64,000 nucleotides of DNA from Calliopum simillimum (Eukaryota > Arthropoda > Insecta > Diptera > Lauxaniidae): assembly GCA_951812925.1 (NCBI GenBank), contig OX638371.1:84825697-84889696 (forward strand). Reading direction: 5' to 3'. Numbering within the stretch: position 1 is the stretch's first letter; every line of letters starts with the position of its first letter. Positions 34,195-46,111 of the stretch are shown here, one piece after another. The notes beneath the pieces were generated by a model that did no database searches, was not told the origin of the DNA, and saw nothing but the letters and a program-made list of their open reading frames with translations. The position numbers and the translations under genes are program-made.

Positions 34195-35124
34195 CTAGTA
34201 AGGGTGTAAAATTTGGCCTGGCCAAACATTAAGTACCCTACACTGCAGTATTTTTCAAATTTTGCTCATATGGGAGTTGCTACGCCCTCTTGTCCGAGGT
34301 CACCCAGTTTTTGTTCAGCGCTTGCATTTATAGTTTTTAGTGTCTGAGTGAAAAACTTTTTCAGTAAAGCGTTTTGAAGCTTTTGCTTATATAGGAGGTG
34401 CCACGCCCTCTTGACCGAGTTCGTCTAGTTTTAGCTTAGAGCGTGCATTTATAGTATTTAGTATTTGAGTGAAGCTTGGTTCGATTATCTCAAGAAACTA
34501 TTTCAGTATAGCATTTTGAAACTTTTGCTTATGTGGGAGGTACCACGCGCCCTTGTCCGATTTCACCCAATTTTTGTTGAGAGCTTTCATTTATGATTCT
34601 TAGTGTCTGAGTCAAATTTGATTCGAATATCTCAAAAAACGCTTTCAGTATAGCGTTTTTAAGCATTTGCTTATATGGGAGATGCCACGCCCTCTTGTCC
34701 GAATTCGCTTAATTTTTCCTCAGAGCTTGCGCTTACAATTTTTAATATTAATGCGTATTTTGGTTGCATTGTCGTGAAAAAAACTCCTAAAATTGCATTT
34801 TGAATATATTTTTTGTATGGGCGGTAGGCGTGTCCGTTGACCGATTTCGCTCATTTTCAATCTGCCGAGCTAACTTTGGTGACGAAGGCAGTGTACCAAG
34901 TTTCATTGAATTATCTTGCTCAGTTTTCCCAAAAAGTGTATTTCAACACACAGCCAGCCAGCCAGCCAGCCACCCAGCCAGCCAGCCAGACAGACGGACA
35001 TGGCTATATCGACTCAGGAGGTGACGCTGATCAAGAATATATATACTTTTCTATATCTGCCACGCCTCCTTCTCTGCGTTACAAACGGAAGGACAAAGTG
35101 AATATACCCTGGGTGTAGGGTATA
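34195..35124 (-). repeat. Dispersed ~0.8-kb repeat, copy 3
   Basis: Inverted relative to copy 1, with four to five ~120-bp units (AGGTGCCACGCCCTCTTG) and a (CAGC)n/(CAGCCAGC) microsatellite at about 34959-34990. It ends with CCCTGGGTGTAGGGTATA. It is the most complete minus-orientation copy. Confidence 0.8.
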
Positions 35125-35149
35125 ATAATATGTTTATATCTATCCAAAC

Positions 35150-35186
35150 GGGACGGTCGTGGATTCAAATCCTGGCGCTGCCAGTG
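35150..35186 (+). other. tRNA-like B-box relic
   Basis: GTCGTGGATTCAAATCCTGG followed by CGCTGCCAGTGTTTTTG resembles a tRNA T-arm and acceptor end with a downstream T run. No 5' half is seen. Confidence 0.35.
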
Positions 35187-35344
35187 TTTTTGTTTCTTTA
35201 ATTTTATTAAAAAAATAATTACCGCAGCATTACAAATAAGCGCTTCAAAAGGTCTTTTGAAGTAAGGCTGCGGCAATTTTAAGCGCGCTAACATCCTATG
35301 ACATGCAATGTTAAAAAGAAAGAATAGTTCTTACGGAGCGGAAG

Positions 35345-36800
35345 CGCTTATTGGTAAAAAAGATGCACTTCAGAGGGGTTTTTGAAGCACTTCTTTTCTC
35401 CTTGGGTATCTACAAAATACAACGTACATTCTACGAAAGGATGCAGTAGCCATATTGTCAAAAAAAGAAATGGTTTTAGCCGACAAACATTGGTACGATG
35501 ATTTAAGTGAGTTCTCACAAAATTTTGGGTCAACAAATTAACTTAAAATCTCTAATTCTTTTGCAGGAGTAGTATTTTTCCTTTTAACGAATCTGAACTT
35601 ATCCTGCTTACAAGTGCAGAAGCCGTTGTTTCGGACCGTTCTTAAAGCTGTATCACACTTACAATATGTGATGGAAATAGAGTAAAGTCGGGTATTGCGA
35701 ATAAACTTTTCGTTAGAACCCTAGCTTATTTGCAGTTTCGTTTTGCATGTAATAAGTCTACTTATATGTGATTTATTCAGTAAGTTTAAAAATAAATTAG
35801 TTCAAAAGTTATAATGAATAATGGAAATGAACCCTGAAAATCAGTAGGGCGGCTAATGTGGAATATGAATATGAAGAAATATGCTGCCATCGAGGCATTT
35901 AGAAATAGTTTCAAAATTGTCCCACATAAAAACAACAACAGCGGCCACGGTGTTCTGCTACGTTGACAAAGTGTTGTTTTCTTCTGCATCCAAAAATGAT
36001 TTCAACGAATATTGAATTCTGTCAATACAAAATGTTTTGGATTTCCAATTTACAAAACCGCACCTGGAAGAAGTATAACTAACTTTAGGTGAATGGCCAA
36101 ATATTGGCCAACTAGTATAAAATAAATATAAAATAAGTAGGTATAAATTTAATAGCACTCATTCGAAACCAGTTATAAAATGTGGTCGGATAATGTGGAA
36201 CAGTACTCCACATTTCGCGTTTAATTATCTGATCATAGTTGCCGGTACTCAAGTCTATTTATTGAACTACCGGCCTAAATTTCAAAACTATTTGTTAAAT
36301 TTTGATTGTACAAACCTTGGCATAAAATCCCATTTCTCAACGAAAACAAATATATTTTATTTCGATCGAAAAAAATGTTTGCTCATTTAATTGCAAAAAC
36401 GCCTTTGCCGTGTCATGGCTTTACCGTGGATGTTTTGAAATTTACTATGGAAAAAGAACAGTATTACACATTAGCCGCCTTTAACCCTTCCACATTGCCC
36501 GTCTCGCACTTCTTCCACTAATAGAATTTTAAAATTTTTTAGAAGTTATGAACGCTCCACCTACCGCAACTAACATAAAAATTATACTGTTAAGATTGAA
36601 GCTTTAGCACACGAATGTGTTAAAATTAATTTTTTTCAATCGCTAAAGTACTCCGAAACTTGATAGAAAAAAAGTCGTACGATCATGTTGACCCCTTTGG
36701 ATCTACTGAACCTTGACCAACAAGTTTCTGGGGAAAAAAGCGACGTACCAACCATATGTGTTGGTTTGCAAACTGGCAGTGAAGCAGTTTTTGCCAAAAA
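35345..36800 (+). pseudogene. Unidentified multi-exon gene, apparently decayed
   Basis: Four exon-like blocks join in phase across three short introns: 35507-35566 (60 bp, GTGAGT..TTGCAG), 35682-35735 (54 bp, GTAAAG..TTGCAG) and 35780-35844 (65 bp, GTAAGT..CAG). The product contains KKEMVLADKHWYDDLRVVFF, KPLFRTVLKAVSHLQYVMEI and KYAAIEAFRNSFKIVPHKNN, then a stop near 35957. Further coding-like blocks follow on the same strand. VDKVLFSSASKNDFNEY is at about 35960-36015. About 36215-36390 and 36374-36520 are two frames giving GTQVYLLNYRPKF and AHLIAKTPLPCHGFTVDVLK. 36665-36806 begins after an AG and gives LTPLDLLNLDQQVSGEKSDV and ends EAVFAKKS-stop. Stops and a frame change suggest a pseudogene, or an intact gene whose joins I misread. 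I do not recognise the family. Confidence 0.5.
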
Positions 36801-36929
36801 ATCATAACACATAAAAGTAAGATGCCCTTTCACATTACCCGACTTTACTGTAATATCTGTCAACGGCATCCGATAGCCATAGCCTTTCTTATTAAACTTT
36901 TTACCTTCTATCTTTTGCAGTTGGACCAT

Positions 36930-38150
36930 TACTTTTCAAATTATCCTCCATTCAAATAAAGATTTTTCTACTCCATACAAAGGAATATATTTAATTTGTA
37001 TGGTGTTGGGATATCTGTACTTCAATGGATGATAACTTGGAGAGTAAGAATTAAATCGGAAAAAAAATATTCAAAGAAGTTATTGTAATATCTATCCAAC
37101 GCATTTGGCTAAAATAAATATCCTTTTATTCTGAAACTGCTCCATATTACAGTGGTAGTTACATGGAGCATATAAGAGTGTCAAAACAAAAACCCTATTT
37201 TCAATATAAAATTTACTCCATCGACAGAAGAATGGCGTTTGGAATAGAAAAACATGGCTTATAGAGCAAAAATTCTACTCTTCTAACTCTAATTTGTTAT
37301 TTGAGTATCTACGCACAAGAAAGTTTCTGTACAATGACAACTCATTTTATTAAAAGCTCTATAGTTTCGATAAAGATAAAGTATTAAAGAAAACTATGAA
37401 CTGAAATTTATAAAACTTAGAAAACGTTTCCCTCCGTGATCGAGTTTTCTCAAGGCGGGTATGCCTGTTTGCAAGAAAGGCCGCGTCATGACAACATTGG
37501 CAATGAAATTTAGTAAGAGATTTTAAATTTTTTCCTATAAAAAACTACTCTTACTGCAACTATATAAATGTATCATACTCATAGCAATACTAGATCATAA
37601 ATGAACATTTACGAAAAAACCCATTAATCAAAATCAATTAAAATAAAACATATTAAATTCAAACTTCCCTAGAGATTTTAAAATTGTTGGTACAGGCTTA
37701 AGATTGTTTGTCGGTAACATTAATTGCTCCAGATATGGAGAGATTGTTCATCAAACCTGATTTATATACTTTATTAAAGTTTTATGATTTGACAAAATAA
37801 GTTTTATTTTAACCAATTAAAATTCCTATTTGATTGCAAATGCAGTAATGTTATAGAGCAAGTCTGCTATGGGAGATACGAAACGAACAAACAAACAAAC
37901 AAATGTGTGTTGACTTTCTGCCATTTTTAATTGCAAAGATGTACGGACTATTCCATGTAAAGATTACTAAAGTAACAAAAGTTTAATAAATATTAAGTAA
38001 CAAAAATGCGGTATCATACGTATAAACATTTCTATACAATATTTAATAACAACATGAATGTAGCATGCGAACTTTATATTCATTTTTCGGTTTTTATAGT
38101 TGACAATAGGGGCTTGGGACGATAGAACAAGGCTGGTCAACAGCCCCGTG
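36930..38150. other. Stretch without recognisable gene
   Basis: AT-rich; no frame, RNA gene or transposon end was recognised. A short (AAAC)n run (CAAACAAACAAACAAA) lies near 37890. Confidence 0.45.
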
Positions 38151-38421
38151 GAAGGCAAAGCGCTCTTTTTATTCAAGAGGGAGGCATCATACGAAAAATG
38201 TGTACATGGCATAAAATGCTTAGAATCGTCTAAGGAACACGTGAGAATTTTTTTGGAATTTTTTATTTTTATTTTTTTTTTAAATTTTGACATTTTTGAA
38301 AAATTTTTCAGAAAAAAAAAAAATTTGCACGTATTCCTTGGACAATTCTAAGTATTTTATGTCATGTACACTTTTTTCGTAAGATGCCTCCCTCTTGAGT
38401 AAAAAAAGCATTTTACCTTCA
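38151..38421. mobile_element. 271-bp fold-back, probably Mutator-derived
   Basis: Left arm GAAGGCAAAGCGCTC, then CAAGAGGGAGGCATC and GCATAAAATGCTTAGAATCG, pairs with the right arm ending at about 38421. The same terminal motifs flank the Mutator-like element at 53.0-55.3 kb, which suggests a non-autonomous derivative. AT-rich loop, no coding. Confidence 0.7.
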
Positions 38422-38901
38422 AAAAGCACTGACGTTTATTTTTGGATCAAAAATGTGGTTTAATGCATTTGTTTACTATTTACATTTTTTCTCCAAAAAA
38501 GAGCGTAATTTTCTTGTTCTCACGCGATTGACAGTTTTACAGGATTTAGTTCAAAAACTAAATTATCACTCCCAATATCTCATAGAATTGTCCCCATTTT
38601 AAGGCACACATACTTATGTGTTGAAATGTCACTTTGACAGCTTATGACAATCGTTGCATGTTTGTTGATTTGTAGCGATAGTTTTAATTAAATAAAATCT
38701 AAAGAAGAAAAAAATGCAGGAAAATCACAACAAACACAACTGTAAAGATTTTAACAACTTCACACATTTCGTTTCGTTATCGAAATAAGTAGTAGTAGCA
38801 GTATTATCACTATTACCAGTAGTCACTGTAGCGACATCTTTGTGTATATTTGTGGAAAAACACGCATATTTTAGCTTCACTCTCTGAAATCGCGTGTGAA
38901 A

Positions 38902-39102
38902 ATGCGCTCAACAACATCAGCAACGGCTACAAATGCTAAATACAACGACTCCGTATATGAGAAATATAAATCATCACAAGGAATTCATCGCAAGTGTGCA
39001 CAAAACAATCAGCACCATGACAGCTGTTGTGTCGCTTTTGCCAGTGTTGCATACATCATTTTCTGCATCTACTTGTTCATAGTGAAGTTGCTTGGCATTT
39101 GA
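38902..39102 (+). CDS. Candidate 66-residue single-pass membrane microprotein
   Basis: The ATG at 38902 (context GTGAAAATGC, favourable for flies) opens 66 codons. Residues 1-40 are polar (MRSTTSATATNAKYNDSVYE; then YKSSQGIHRKCAQNNQHHDS). Residues 41-66 form one hydrophobic segment CCVAFASVAYIIFCIYLFIV followed by KLLGI-stop, a tail-anchored arrangement. Third positions are rich in C and G (TTC TGC ATC TAC TTG) against a strongly AT-rich background, which is what coding sequence of flies looks like. No repeat copy of this stretch was seen elsewhere in the window. I do not recognise the protein; it could also be the terminal exon of a longer gene. A 24-codon upstream ORF begins at about 38714. 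Confidence 0.45.
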   Translation: MRSTTSATATNAKYNDSVYEKYKSSQGIHRKCAQNNQHHDSCCVAFASVAYIIFCIYLFIVKLLGI

Positions 39103-39485
39103 CGCGAGACACAAGCTGCTGCTGCTTCTTGCTACTCTTTCAAATATTTGACCTAAATATTTAAACTTTTCCGATTGTTTTTTAATTAATTACAAAATTA
39201 AGTTTCACATAGACAGACATACATACGCGTGACAATCGTAATTTATTATGTGTGAAAAAACGTTGGCAGATTCGCTGAATTTCAGAAAGATATTGATCTG
39301 ATCATGTCTCATGTGAAGTGGGAATTGTCTTAATTGGGTGTAGGAAAAAAATCAAATTCAAAGAAAAAATTTGTTTAAATATAATCCACTTTAAGAGCTT
39401 AATTTGATATAAAAAATATGGTCTTAATTTATGTGATTATCGGGGTAATATTATTTTTGTATATATATATACTTTTATCGATTTT

Positions 39486-40078
39486 TATACCCTACACCCA
39501 GAGTATATTCACTTTGTCATTCCGTTTGTAAGGAGAAGTGGCCGGTATTGAAAAGAATATATATTTTTAAGCAGCGTCACTTCCTGAGTCGATATAGCCA
39601 TGTCCGTCTGTCTGCTTGTCTGTTGAAATCATTTGAGTAAAATAATTTGGTACACTGCCTACATCATCAGAGATAGCTCGCAAGATTGAAAATAATCGAA
39701 ATCGGTCAACTGAAACGCCCACCACCCATACAAGAAAAAAAAAAAAATGTTCAAAACGCAATATTCAGAGCTTTATTCGCGATAAAGCAACCAAAATACA
39801 TATAAATAACTAGGGTTACCACAAGCTGTTAGCAAAAACTAAGTGAGTTCGGACAAGAGGGCGTGGTACCTCCCAACAAAAGTTTTAAAATGATATACTG
39901 AAAGCTTTAATTGAGATAATCCAACTACATTTCACTCAAACACTACAGACAGTAAATTAAAGCTCTCAGCAAATACAGGCGCACAAGAGAGCATGACACT
40001 TTCAAGCAAAATTTTCGAAATATTGCAGTGCAGGGTATTTAATTTTTTGCCAAGCCGAAGGTAACGCCCTTACTAGTC
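39486..40078 (+). repeat. Dispersed ~0.8-kb repeat, copy 4
   Basis: Same orientation and same ends as copy 1 (TATACCCTACACCCAGAGTA to GCCCTTACTAGT), more decayed, with shortened CTGT microsatellite and two to three internal units. Confidence 0.75.
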
Positions 40079-40579
40079 ATTTACTTTGCTTACGCGACGC
40101 TTTAATTCGAACTAACTCGAACCATGTTATTTGAAAACGCATGTATAAACGCTATCTCAATCCGTATTGAAATTTTTAAGGGTGTCACCATAAATCGCCT
40201 TTTCAATTCGAATTAAGCATTGCAGAACCATGTTAAGTGTCTCTATAAACACATGTGTATGGCAACACGGTTTGGAACAGCTGTTTTTTAAGAAAACATG
40301 TCATTTAAAATTAATATTTTCAATTGAATTGAGCAATTTTTTTGAAAAATGATATAGTTTGGCATAAATAATGGAATTTTACGAAATTTACGATTTCACG
40401 ATCTACAAATTCTGACAGCTGATTTTGAAACACGCTATAAAAAGTGTGTCAATTTGATACACTTCTTTTGATTCGTATAAACGCTTACATTTTAAGCGTG
40501 CTACGTTGAAACGAGCTTATTTGATACCGTATTTCGTGTTGTATAAACAAGGTAATTGACTCGTTACGGTAATTTTTCG

Positions 40580-41213
40580 ATTTTTATAAAAAAAGTATAG
40601 TTAAGGCGTCAAGTTTATTAGAACTAGGGATGCTATGAGGCTTCAATTCCGATTCCGAAAGGTCCGATTGATTTTGACCTCTTACTCCGATATCCGGAAA
40701 TTTTTTATTAGAAGTTATAACGATGATTGATTAAAATTTTGCACCGTTGAATTGTTGAAAATAAAAGAAAGAATCCCGGGCATTCACATGTCACGTGAAT
40801 TCAAAATACATTGAAAAAATCAAGATGACAAAAATAAGTAATCAAATTCATGCTATGATCAAGCGCAATCTATTCTGACAAGCCATCAAGCTTTATCTAA
40901 TGTTAAGCGAATCATCTATCTCTAGCAATTTTATGTAAACAAAAGGTAATTTGTCGGAGAAACGTGAACTTCCGATGAAAACTGCGTTGTGATATTAAGC
41001 AAAATAAACAAAGAACAGATGTGGCGAAGTGAATTCGATGTAATTGATCAACATTGTAATAGAGCGTTGCGCGATCTCAGTGTAAAAAAGTTACGAGCAT
41101 CTTCGAGAAAATTCCACCGGTCGTAGCATTGAGTTATAAAATTATAATAGTGGGTAATTAACAACTATGCTAAAATTGCGCAGCTTCAAAGAAGCCAAAT
41201 AAAGCAAAGACTA
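40580..41213. other. Stretch without recognisable gene
   Basis: Near 40625, ACTAGGGATGCTATGAGG resembles a hAT-type end, but no partner end was found nearby. Otherwise there is no recognisable feature. Confidence 0.4.
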
Positions 41214-42050
41214 CACAGGTTTATAAAAAAAAAATGTTATGGCGTTTTGACCAGACTATGTGTTTCCTAGGGACTTTGACGTCCTGAACCCGAATCCTGA
41301 ATTCCAGAACGTCTGGAAAAAGATCAAGGTCATATGGAGGTCAAAATGGGGTTCATGTGTCGTTTAGTGATAAATTCGCAAAAATTCTGAAACTAATTTT
41401 TAATCTTTGAGCTCTTAGGTCTTAAAAAGAATATGTGAGCAAAAATGTATCTCGGACCTAATTTCGGAGATATAGCCATCGGAAGATCCGAATATATATC
41501 TTCTATAAAAAACCGCTTTAAGTTGGGGACCCCTGAATGGATTTGGAAAAAATTGGTGTCATGTGAAAGGTATTTTGTTGTTGTTGTTTTCGTTGTTGTT
41601 GGTGTTGGTGATTTATTTGTTGTTGCAATTGAAAAATTTCACAAATTTTCAAAAAAGCTCATATCTCGAAAACTATGAATCCAATTGAAATAAGCTTAAA
41701 ACATTTTTATAGGCTCTCAAAATACCTTTCATATGACACCAATATTTTACAAATCCATCCAGGGGCTCCCAACTTATCTTCCGATAGCTATATCTCCGCA
41801 ACTAGGTCCGAGATACCCTTTTTGATCACATATTCTTTTTAAGACCTAAGAACTCAATGATAAAAAATTAGTTTCAGAATTTTTCCGAATTTATCACTTA
41901 ATGACACATGACCTCCATATGACCTTGAAATATTTTTTCTCAGACGTTCTGGAAAAAAACGGACCCAGGATTCGGATTCAGGACGTCAAAGTCCCTAGAA
42001 ACCACATAGTCTGGTCAAAATGCCATGACATTTTTTTTTGTAAACCTGTG
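41214..42050. mobile_element. 837-bp fold-back element with ~350-bp arms
   Basis: The ends read CACAGGTTTA and its complement. Arms share TTTTGACCAGACTATGTG, GGGACTTTGACGTCCTGAA, CGGAGATATAGC and TGTCAT(G/A)TGAAAGGTATTTT in inverted order. The loop (about 41575-41725) has GTTGTTGTT repeats. No target duplication is evident and no transposase. Confidence 0.85.
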
Positions 42051-42202
42051 CTATCAAAGAGATTGGACTCACATCGATTGCATCACAATCAAATATGTAT
42101 TTCCAAGAATTCAAACCTTAAACTGATCATATAACTTGCTTGATTTGTTAGTTTTTCAGCTAAACTTAAACAATTTTTTTAAAAAATTTATTTTACAAAA
42201 AT

Positions 42203-42301
42203 TTATTTACGCACATATTCTGTTATTGAAGCGGCCAATGACTTGACAAGATCATCTTTTTTCGCTGCATCTGCCGCCATAGATTTTCTTGTGAAAAACA
42301 T
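42203..42301 (-). CDS. Candidate 32-residue ORF
   Basis: ATG at 42301 to stop at 42203-42205 encodes MFFTRKSMAADAAKKDDLVK then SLAASITEYVRK. The sequence is GC-richer than its surroundings (GCGGCAGATGCAGCG) and predicts one amphipathic helix. AATAAA overlaps the stop codon (42202-42207), and a second signal lies about 15 bp further. It could be a micropeptide gene, an inserted cDNA end, or a 5' exon using the GTGCGT site after Tyr29, which would be in phase with the first RhoGEF exon found. I do not recognise it. Confidence 0.35.
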   Translation of the reverse strand: MFFTRKSMAADAAKKDDLVKSLAASITEYVRK

Positions 42302-42399
42302 TTTGATTTTTTTTTTATAAAATTTATACACAATAGTTAATTATTAAGAATTTGAAATAATAAACTACTTTAGGTTTGAACACATTTTTTCAATAGCAC

Positions 42400-43590
42400 C
42401 CAGACGTTAATTTTGCACTGATTTTATAAAAATCACAATTAAATTTTGTAGCTTTTTTTCTTCATCTTTTTTTCTGTTTCGAGATCGGTAAGAGTACATG
42501 CATATCACTACTTTCTGAGCAACACGAACTACATCGATGCATCAATATGACGATGGAGAATGAAACTGAAATCGGTTGCAATGCCATTTGTCCATTGAAC
42601 GCTGTGAGTGATGATCAATTTGATTCAATGGAATTCAGTATATGATTATTTTTGTTAGTAGTAGTCAACAATAAATAAATAATAAAGAAAGAAGCGTTTT
42701 ATAAACATTTTTGTTTATTTGAAGCATGAAACCAACGCTTGCGAACATTAGACTTTGTTTGCGGCGACAGACACTTTGTGGTTCGAAGCCCCTTTTCACA
42801 GTTTATCAATTTAAATTTTGTGCTATCTACGGCTTGATATCTATACTATTGGATTCTATTTCTATTTTTCTTGTTTTGTTTATACTTTCCATTTTGCTTC
42901 GTTAGCAACTCTGAGTGCCTCTTACATGTAACTCACTCTACAAATGGGTGGGTATTTGGCAATGTTTAGATTTTTCGAGTTTTCATTCATGATGCTATGT
43001 TATCTAATCCGAGTTGTAAGTTGATAGAAATTTAGTTGATTTTTTTTTTTTTTTTGCTTATCAACTAATTGTTTTACTCATACAAAATAAATAAACTTCT
43101 CAACAGTTCAAGAAGATAGCCATGCAGTTAATTATGAAATAAGAAAGTTATATATGACAGCGTTTGTGTGTACATTAACGACAATGAAGTCACTTAAAAA
43201 ATAGTATATTACTTTATATTACTGATAAGTACGTCTTAAAATGATAATTATTTTGTTGCGCTGCTGTTTTCATGCTTTGTAAAGAAGAGATAAGCTTTGA
43301 GATGTTGCTACAAAATTGTAATTCGAGTAAAAACGGATGCTAGAATGCGTGTGGCAATTGTGTTCTTATCTTTTCTTATGGAGCGAATAAAGTTGTTATG
43401 GATTTATGTGTGTCGTAATCTGTATGTTTCAACTCAAAACAGATAAATTTACGAGTATTTATTGTTTTAGGCATAAATTCATGTGATATATCCGTACCCT
43501 ATGTCATTTATATATCTAATACTTTTTTGCAGTTTCTTCAAGAGCTTGGAACTCAATTAATTTTAGAGTTTTGTTTAAAATGTTATATAG
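42400..43590. other. Stretch without recognisable gene
   Basis: Apparently single-copy AT-rich sequence with no convincing frame, RNA gene or transposon end. Confidence 0.4.
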
Positions 43591-43591
43591 G

Positions 43592-44694
43592 CAGGGAGCC
43601 GGTGACAGTAAATGGTTATAGGCACAATTTATGCCTGGATTTATACTGACACTAGTATTTTTTATTAATTTTTGAAATTTGCATTTGCAGAAGCATTTTT
43701 ACACTTACACGGATATCAATTTTAAGAATGCCTTTTTGAAAATTTTTTTTAATTTAAGAAAAGTTTTCAGTGCCAACTGATATCCAGGAACAAAAGTTTG
43801 GCACACCAGTTTAAAGTAAATAAATGCAAAGAAAATTTTGTTTCTTTTCTAACTTGCTTGTTTTAAGCTCTACTTCGAAAATATTTTGGTTTGAAATCTC
43901 AAAAATTGACCAAAATACTTGTCATATCAATTATACTTATCTAGACTAGTGATGAGCACTGATCCATTAATGCCCGACGATAGCCATAGTAGATGTATAT
44001 ATTCACTTTTAGGTCCTAGAATTAGCATAGGGCAAAAATGAAACGTCTGCATTTGTCACGATAATTTGCGACGACTTTTAACTCTTGCCACGACTTTTTC
44101 TATCCTCAGATTTCCTTATTCAGCGACATTTTCCAGGTGGTTCTCGGTCTACCACGTCCTCTACTGCCTTGTGAACTCTACTTAAGAGCCAGGCAAAAGA
44201 TTTCGCTGTGTGATTTCGAAAATAAGGTCCAACCCATCTCTACTACGTAGCTTTAACCAGTTATAATAATTTTAAAATGACTTGGCTTCATCTCTATTAT
44301 TTCTGAGGGTTGAAGCTATAATATGTACAGGTATGATAAGTATTTTGGTCAAGTTTTAAGCTTTCACATGATGTATTTTCAAAGTAGAGCTAAGAACGAT
44401 CCTATTAAGAAAACAAAATTTGTTTCTTCAAATCGGTGTGCCAGAATATCAGTTGGCACACCAAACTTTTCTTAGATTAAAAAAATTTGCAATAAAATGG
44501 CATTTTTAAAATTGAAATCCGTGTAAGTGCAAAAATGCTTCTGCAAATGAAAATTTCAAAAATTAATAAAAAATACTAATGCCATGATATATCTTGGCAC
44601 ACCAGGCTTAAATTGTACCTATAACCATACACTATCGATTCATACAAAAATTTTGAAATTCCGTGTAAGTGTGGTTTTGCTGTCCCGGCTCCCG
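43592..44694. mobile_element. ~1.1-kb fold-back element containing a LINE fragment
   Basis: Ends GGGAGCCGG(T/G)GACAG are inverted. The arms (to about 43935 and from about 44325) share TTTTTTATTAATTTTTGAAA, ATTTGCAGAAGCATTTTT and CCAACTGATAT, then GTAGAGCT. The right arm is longer than the left by an internal indel. The loop holds an antisense LINE fragment. Confidence 0.8.
44035..44245 (-). mobile_element. Fragment of the LINE family seen at 16.8-17.5 kb
   Basis: The plus strand reads CTACCACGTCCTCTACTGCC then TTGTGAACTCTACTTAAG, the complement of the stretch encoding WNPQGSRGRGKP in the other copy. It is more diverged than the 16.8-kb copy and lacks its 3' tail. Confidence 0.7.
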
Positions 44695-45632
44695 GATAAA
44701 TACAGTTTATTCAATAGAAAAGTTTTCAATTGATGCTTGATTGATAACACTTTAGATTTTGCAGTAGATGTTAAAAAACCTGTAATTTTACTATACTACA
44801 TATATAAGTGCAATCTTTAAAAGTTAGGGACTAAAAACAACCCAAAGGTATCAATTTCTAAAAAATATTGCAAAAATATATTTATTATTAAGCTTGTTCA
44901 AATAAAATCGAAAGACAAAAAATTTTTATATTCATTTCAGCGTTTTTTTTTTTTTTTTTTTTTTTGAACTAACCGCTTGTTGATATCCATTCTCCAACAA
45001 ATGATTAGAATGGTAGAAAATTAAGTATTCCGGGAAAGGAAGCGTCTCTGAACTTAATCTATTTCTTGGTGAATTGCTAAAAAAATGACGAAATAAACCT
45101 CTTTTAGATACCAACATTTGTTTTACAAAAAGTTATTGCGAAAAGCGGCCTTCCTGGAGTTCGAAAATACAACAAAACAAAAAACGTTTTTAGGCTCTAT
45201 TCCAGTGATAGATTCAGCTATTATGCTGTTTGAAATCATTTTATAAACTTTTCCTATTGTTCGGGAAAAGACGAAAAATACCTCTTTGGTGTCCGGAACC
45301 CATTAAATTGGTGCGATAAAAAAAAGTCCCAAAAATAGCTCTAAATTGGGAAACCCTTTATAAATATTTAAACTAAGTACATACATACATTTTCTCAATA
45401 AAACGGGCACATTTCGAAATTTTTTTCAAATTTGGAACTTTTGCTATTTTTGGCATCATTTTTTTTTTTTTTTAATTTTGACAGGTAAAAATTTTTAAAT
45501 TTATTTTTGCGCGGAAGCAAATCGTGATTTTAGACTTGTCATTTTATCTGAAAACTGAGACGTGATGGAAAATTTTTGTAAATGCAGTCCTATTATGTCA
45601 AAAGCAAGAAATAATAATTTCATAGTCCGAAA

Positions 45633-46103
45633 CAGGGATGTCGGTCTTTTTTCAGTCCTAAAAATCCCGATTTTGATGGATTCCGAAATTTTCGGGACTT
45701 TAAACAAAAAACAAAAAAATAAAGCGCTTTTTTAGTGGACCGTAGCTATATTTAGAAACAATTTATACATTTTGTCAAGCACCGCCTTAATGTTATTTTG
45801 AATGAATAAGAAGTTTTTCCAAACCAAATAATTTAAAAGAAAAGTTGCAAAGAGCTTTTGAAAATCTATTTAAAAAAAAAATCTAAAAATTAAACGTTAC
45901 ATACATTTTTCTTTGAATTTAATTAAAGTTATTGAAAATTATGAACACTCATTGTTTTAAAAACATTTGTTTTTATTAAAGGCTTTTACAGATCTATTTA
46001 AAAAATGCTTTAGTCCTGGGTCTGATCCCGGAATCCCCGAATTGCGTTTTAAAATCCCAAAATCCTCGGGATCAGTAAAAGCCAGAAAACTGCCACATCC
46101 CTA
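45633..46103. mobile_element. 471-bp hAT-type non-autonomous element
   Basis: Ends CAGGGATG and CATCCCTA fit the hAT consensus (YARNG). Flanking octamers GTCCGAAA (45625-45632) and GTCCAAAC (46104-46111) look like a decayed 8-bp target duplication. Subterminal AAATCCCGA/TCCTCGGGAT motifs pair. No transposase. Confidence 0.6.
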
Positions 46104-46111
46104 GTCCAAAC

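Noticed and set aside
36636..36929. 97-codon minus frame
   Set aside because: The plus strand of the same stretch gives a better coding-like exon (DLLNLDQQVSGEKSDV) after an AG acceptor.
40090..40580. Possible element with TATAAACGC-type repeats
   Set aside because: Several similar words occur but no convincing inverted ends or target duplication was found.
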